DNA of 64,000 nucleotides from Planktosalinus lacus (lineage in GTDB: Bacteria > Bacteroidota > Bacteroidia > Flavobacteriales > Flavobacteriaceae). A program made the position numbers and the translations under genes. Location: NCBI RefSeq assembly GCF_014640155.1, contig NZ_BMGK01000007.1:1-64000 (forward strand), given 5' to 3'. Of this stretch, positions 63,906 through 64,000 are shown one piece after another. The notes below the pieces were generated by a model that did not search any database, was not told where the DNA came from, and saw nothing but the letters and a program-made list of their open reading frames with translations. The first letter of the stretch is position 1, and the number at the start of each line of letters is the position of its first letter.

Positions 63906-64000
63906 TGCTTTGCTTCGCCAAAGGGCGGATTCAGGGCGCCTACGCTAAAGCTTCTGCGACGGAGCGCCGACGGCGATGCTTGCAGTCCTAAGTCACAGGG
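63906..64000. repeat. GC-rich repeat-like segment at the window edge
   Basis: After the AT-rich spacer the composition turns GC-rich. GGCGC (63935-63939) and GCGCC (63964-63968) can pair around CTACGCTAAAGCTTCTGCGA, similar to dispersed flavobacterial elements. The segment is cut by the window end. Confidence 0.4.

Overview
The window looks like a chromosomal segment of a Bacteroidota member, most likely class Flavobacteriia. It is AT-rich. Four secreted proteins end in type IX secretion (T9SS) sorting domains. Several promoters fit the TTG / TAnnTTTG (-33/-7) pattern, Shine-Dalgarno sites are mostly absent, and there are TonB receptors with a carboxypeptidase-like N-domain, TPR-LuxR regulators and an epimerase-type threonine dehydrogenase. 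I cannot name the genus. No prophage, IS element or CRISPR array was seen.

Layout. 1-6.8 kb: the end of a T9SS cargo, then minus-strand housekeeping genes (3'-5' exonuclease, beta-lactamase-fold hydrolase, Ogt, M48 protease with LemA, CNNM/CBS protein). 6.8-18.3 kb: a nearly complete heme pathway. A minus-strand operon runs hemA-hemC-lipoprotein-hemD-hemE-unknown-hemF-hemB, and a plus-strand arm runs AraC regulator-hemH-MATE exporter-hemJ. Only hemL is missing between glutamyl-tRNA and protoheme. 18.4-28 kb: orphan histidine kinase, enoyl-CoA hydratase, a vanadium-haloperoxidase-like lipoprotein paired with a large VCBS/ASPIC lipoprotein, HD hydrolase, acyltransferase, bacilliredoxin, TerB-DnaJ protein. 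28-32.5 kb: a metal-homeostasis module in which a TonB receptor is divergent from a DtxR-type regulator and a ZIP transporter, with a DtxR-like box in the receptor promoter. 32.6-43.3 kb: M28 and M13 peptidases, two epimerase-fold proteins, a giant T9SS protein. 43.4-48.4 kb: the lower meta-cleavage triad (mhpD-mhpF-mhpE) convergent with katG. 48.7-49.2 kb: tRNA-Asn with a tandem repeat on its 3' end, then tRNA-Arg. 49.2-54 kb: small membrane proteins, pseudouridine synthase, cytochrome b, Hsp20, a DUF3365 cytochrome. 54-63.2 kb: two T9SS proteins around a divergent pair of TPR sensors (TPR-LuxR; TPR-LytS with a LytTR regulator). 63.2-64 kb: non-coding, with 11- and 22-bp tandem repeats.

The most unusual signals are short repeats. 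A palindromic element recurs in the hem operon (hemF and hemD junctions) and sits in frame at the N-termini of HemC and MhpE. tRNA-Asn carries four 30-bp units that mimic the end of a tRNA. The last kilobase holds helically phased 11/22-bp repeats. Clean inverted repeats suggest operators upstream of araC/hemA, hemH, katG and the TonB/DtxR pair.
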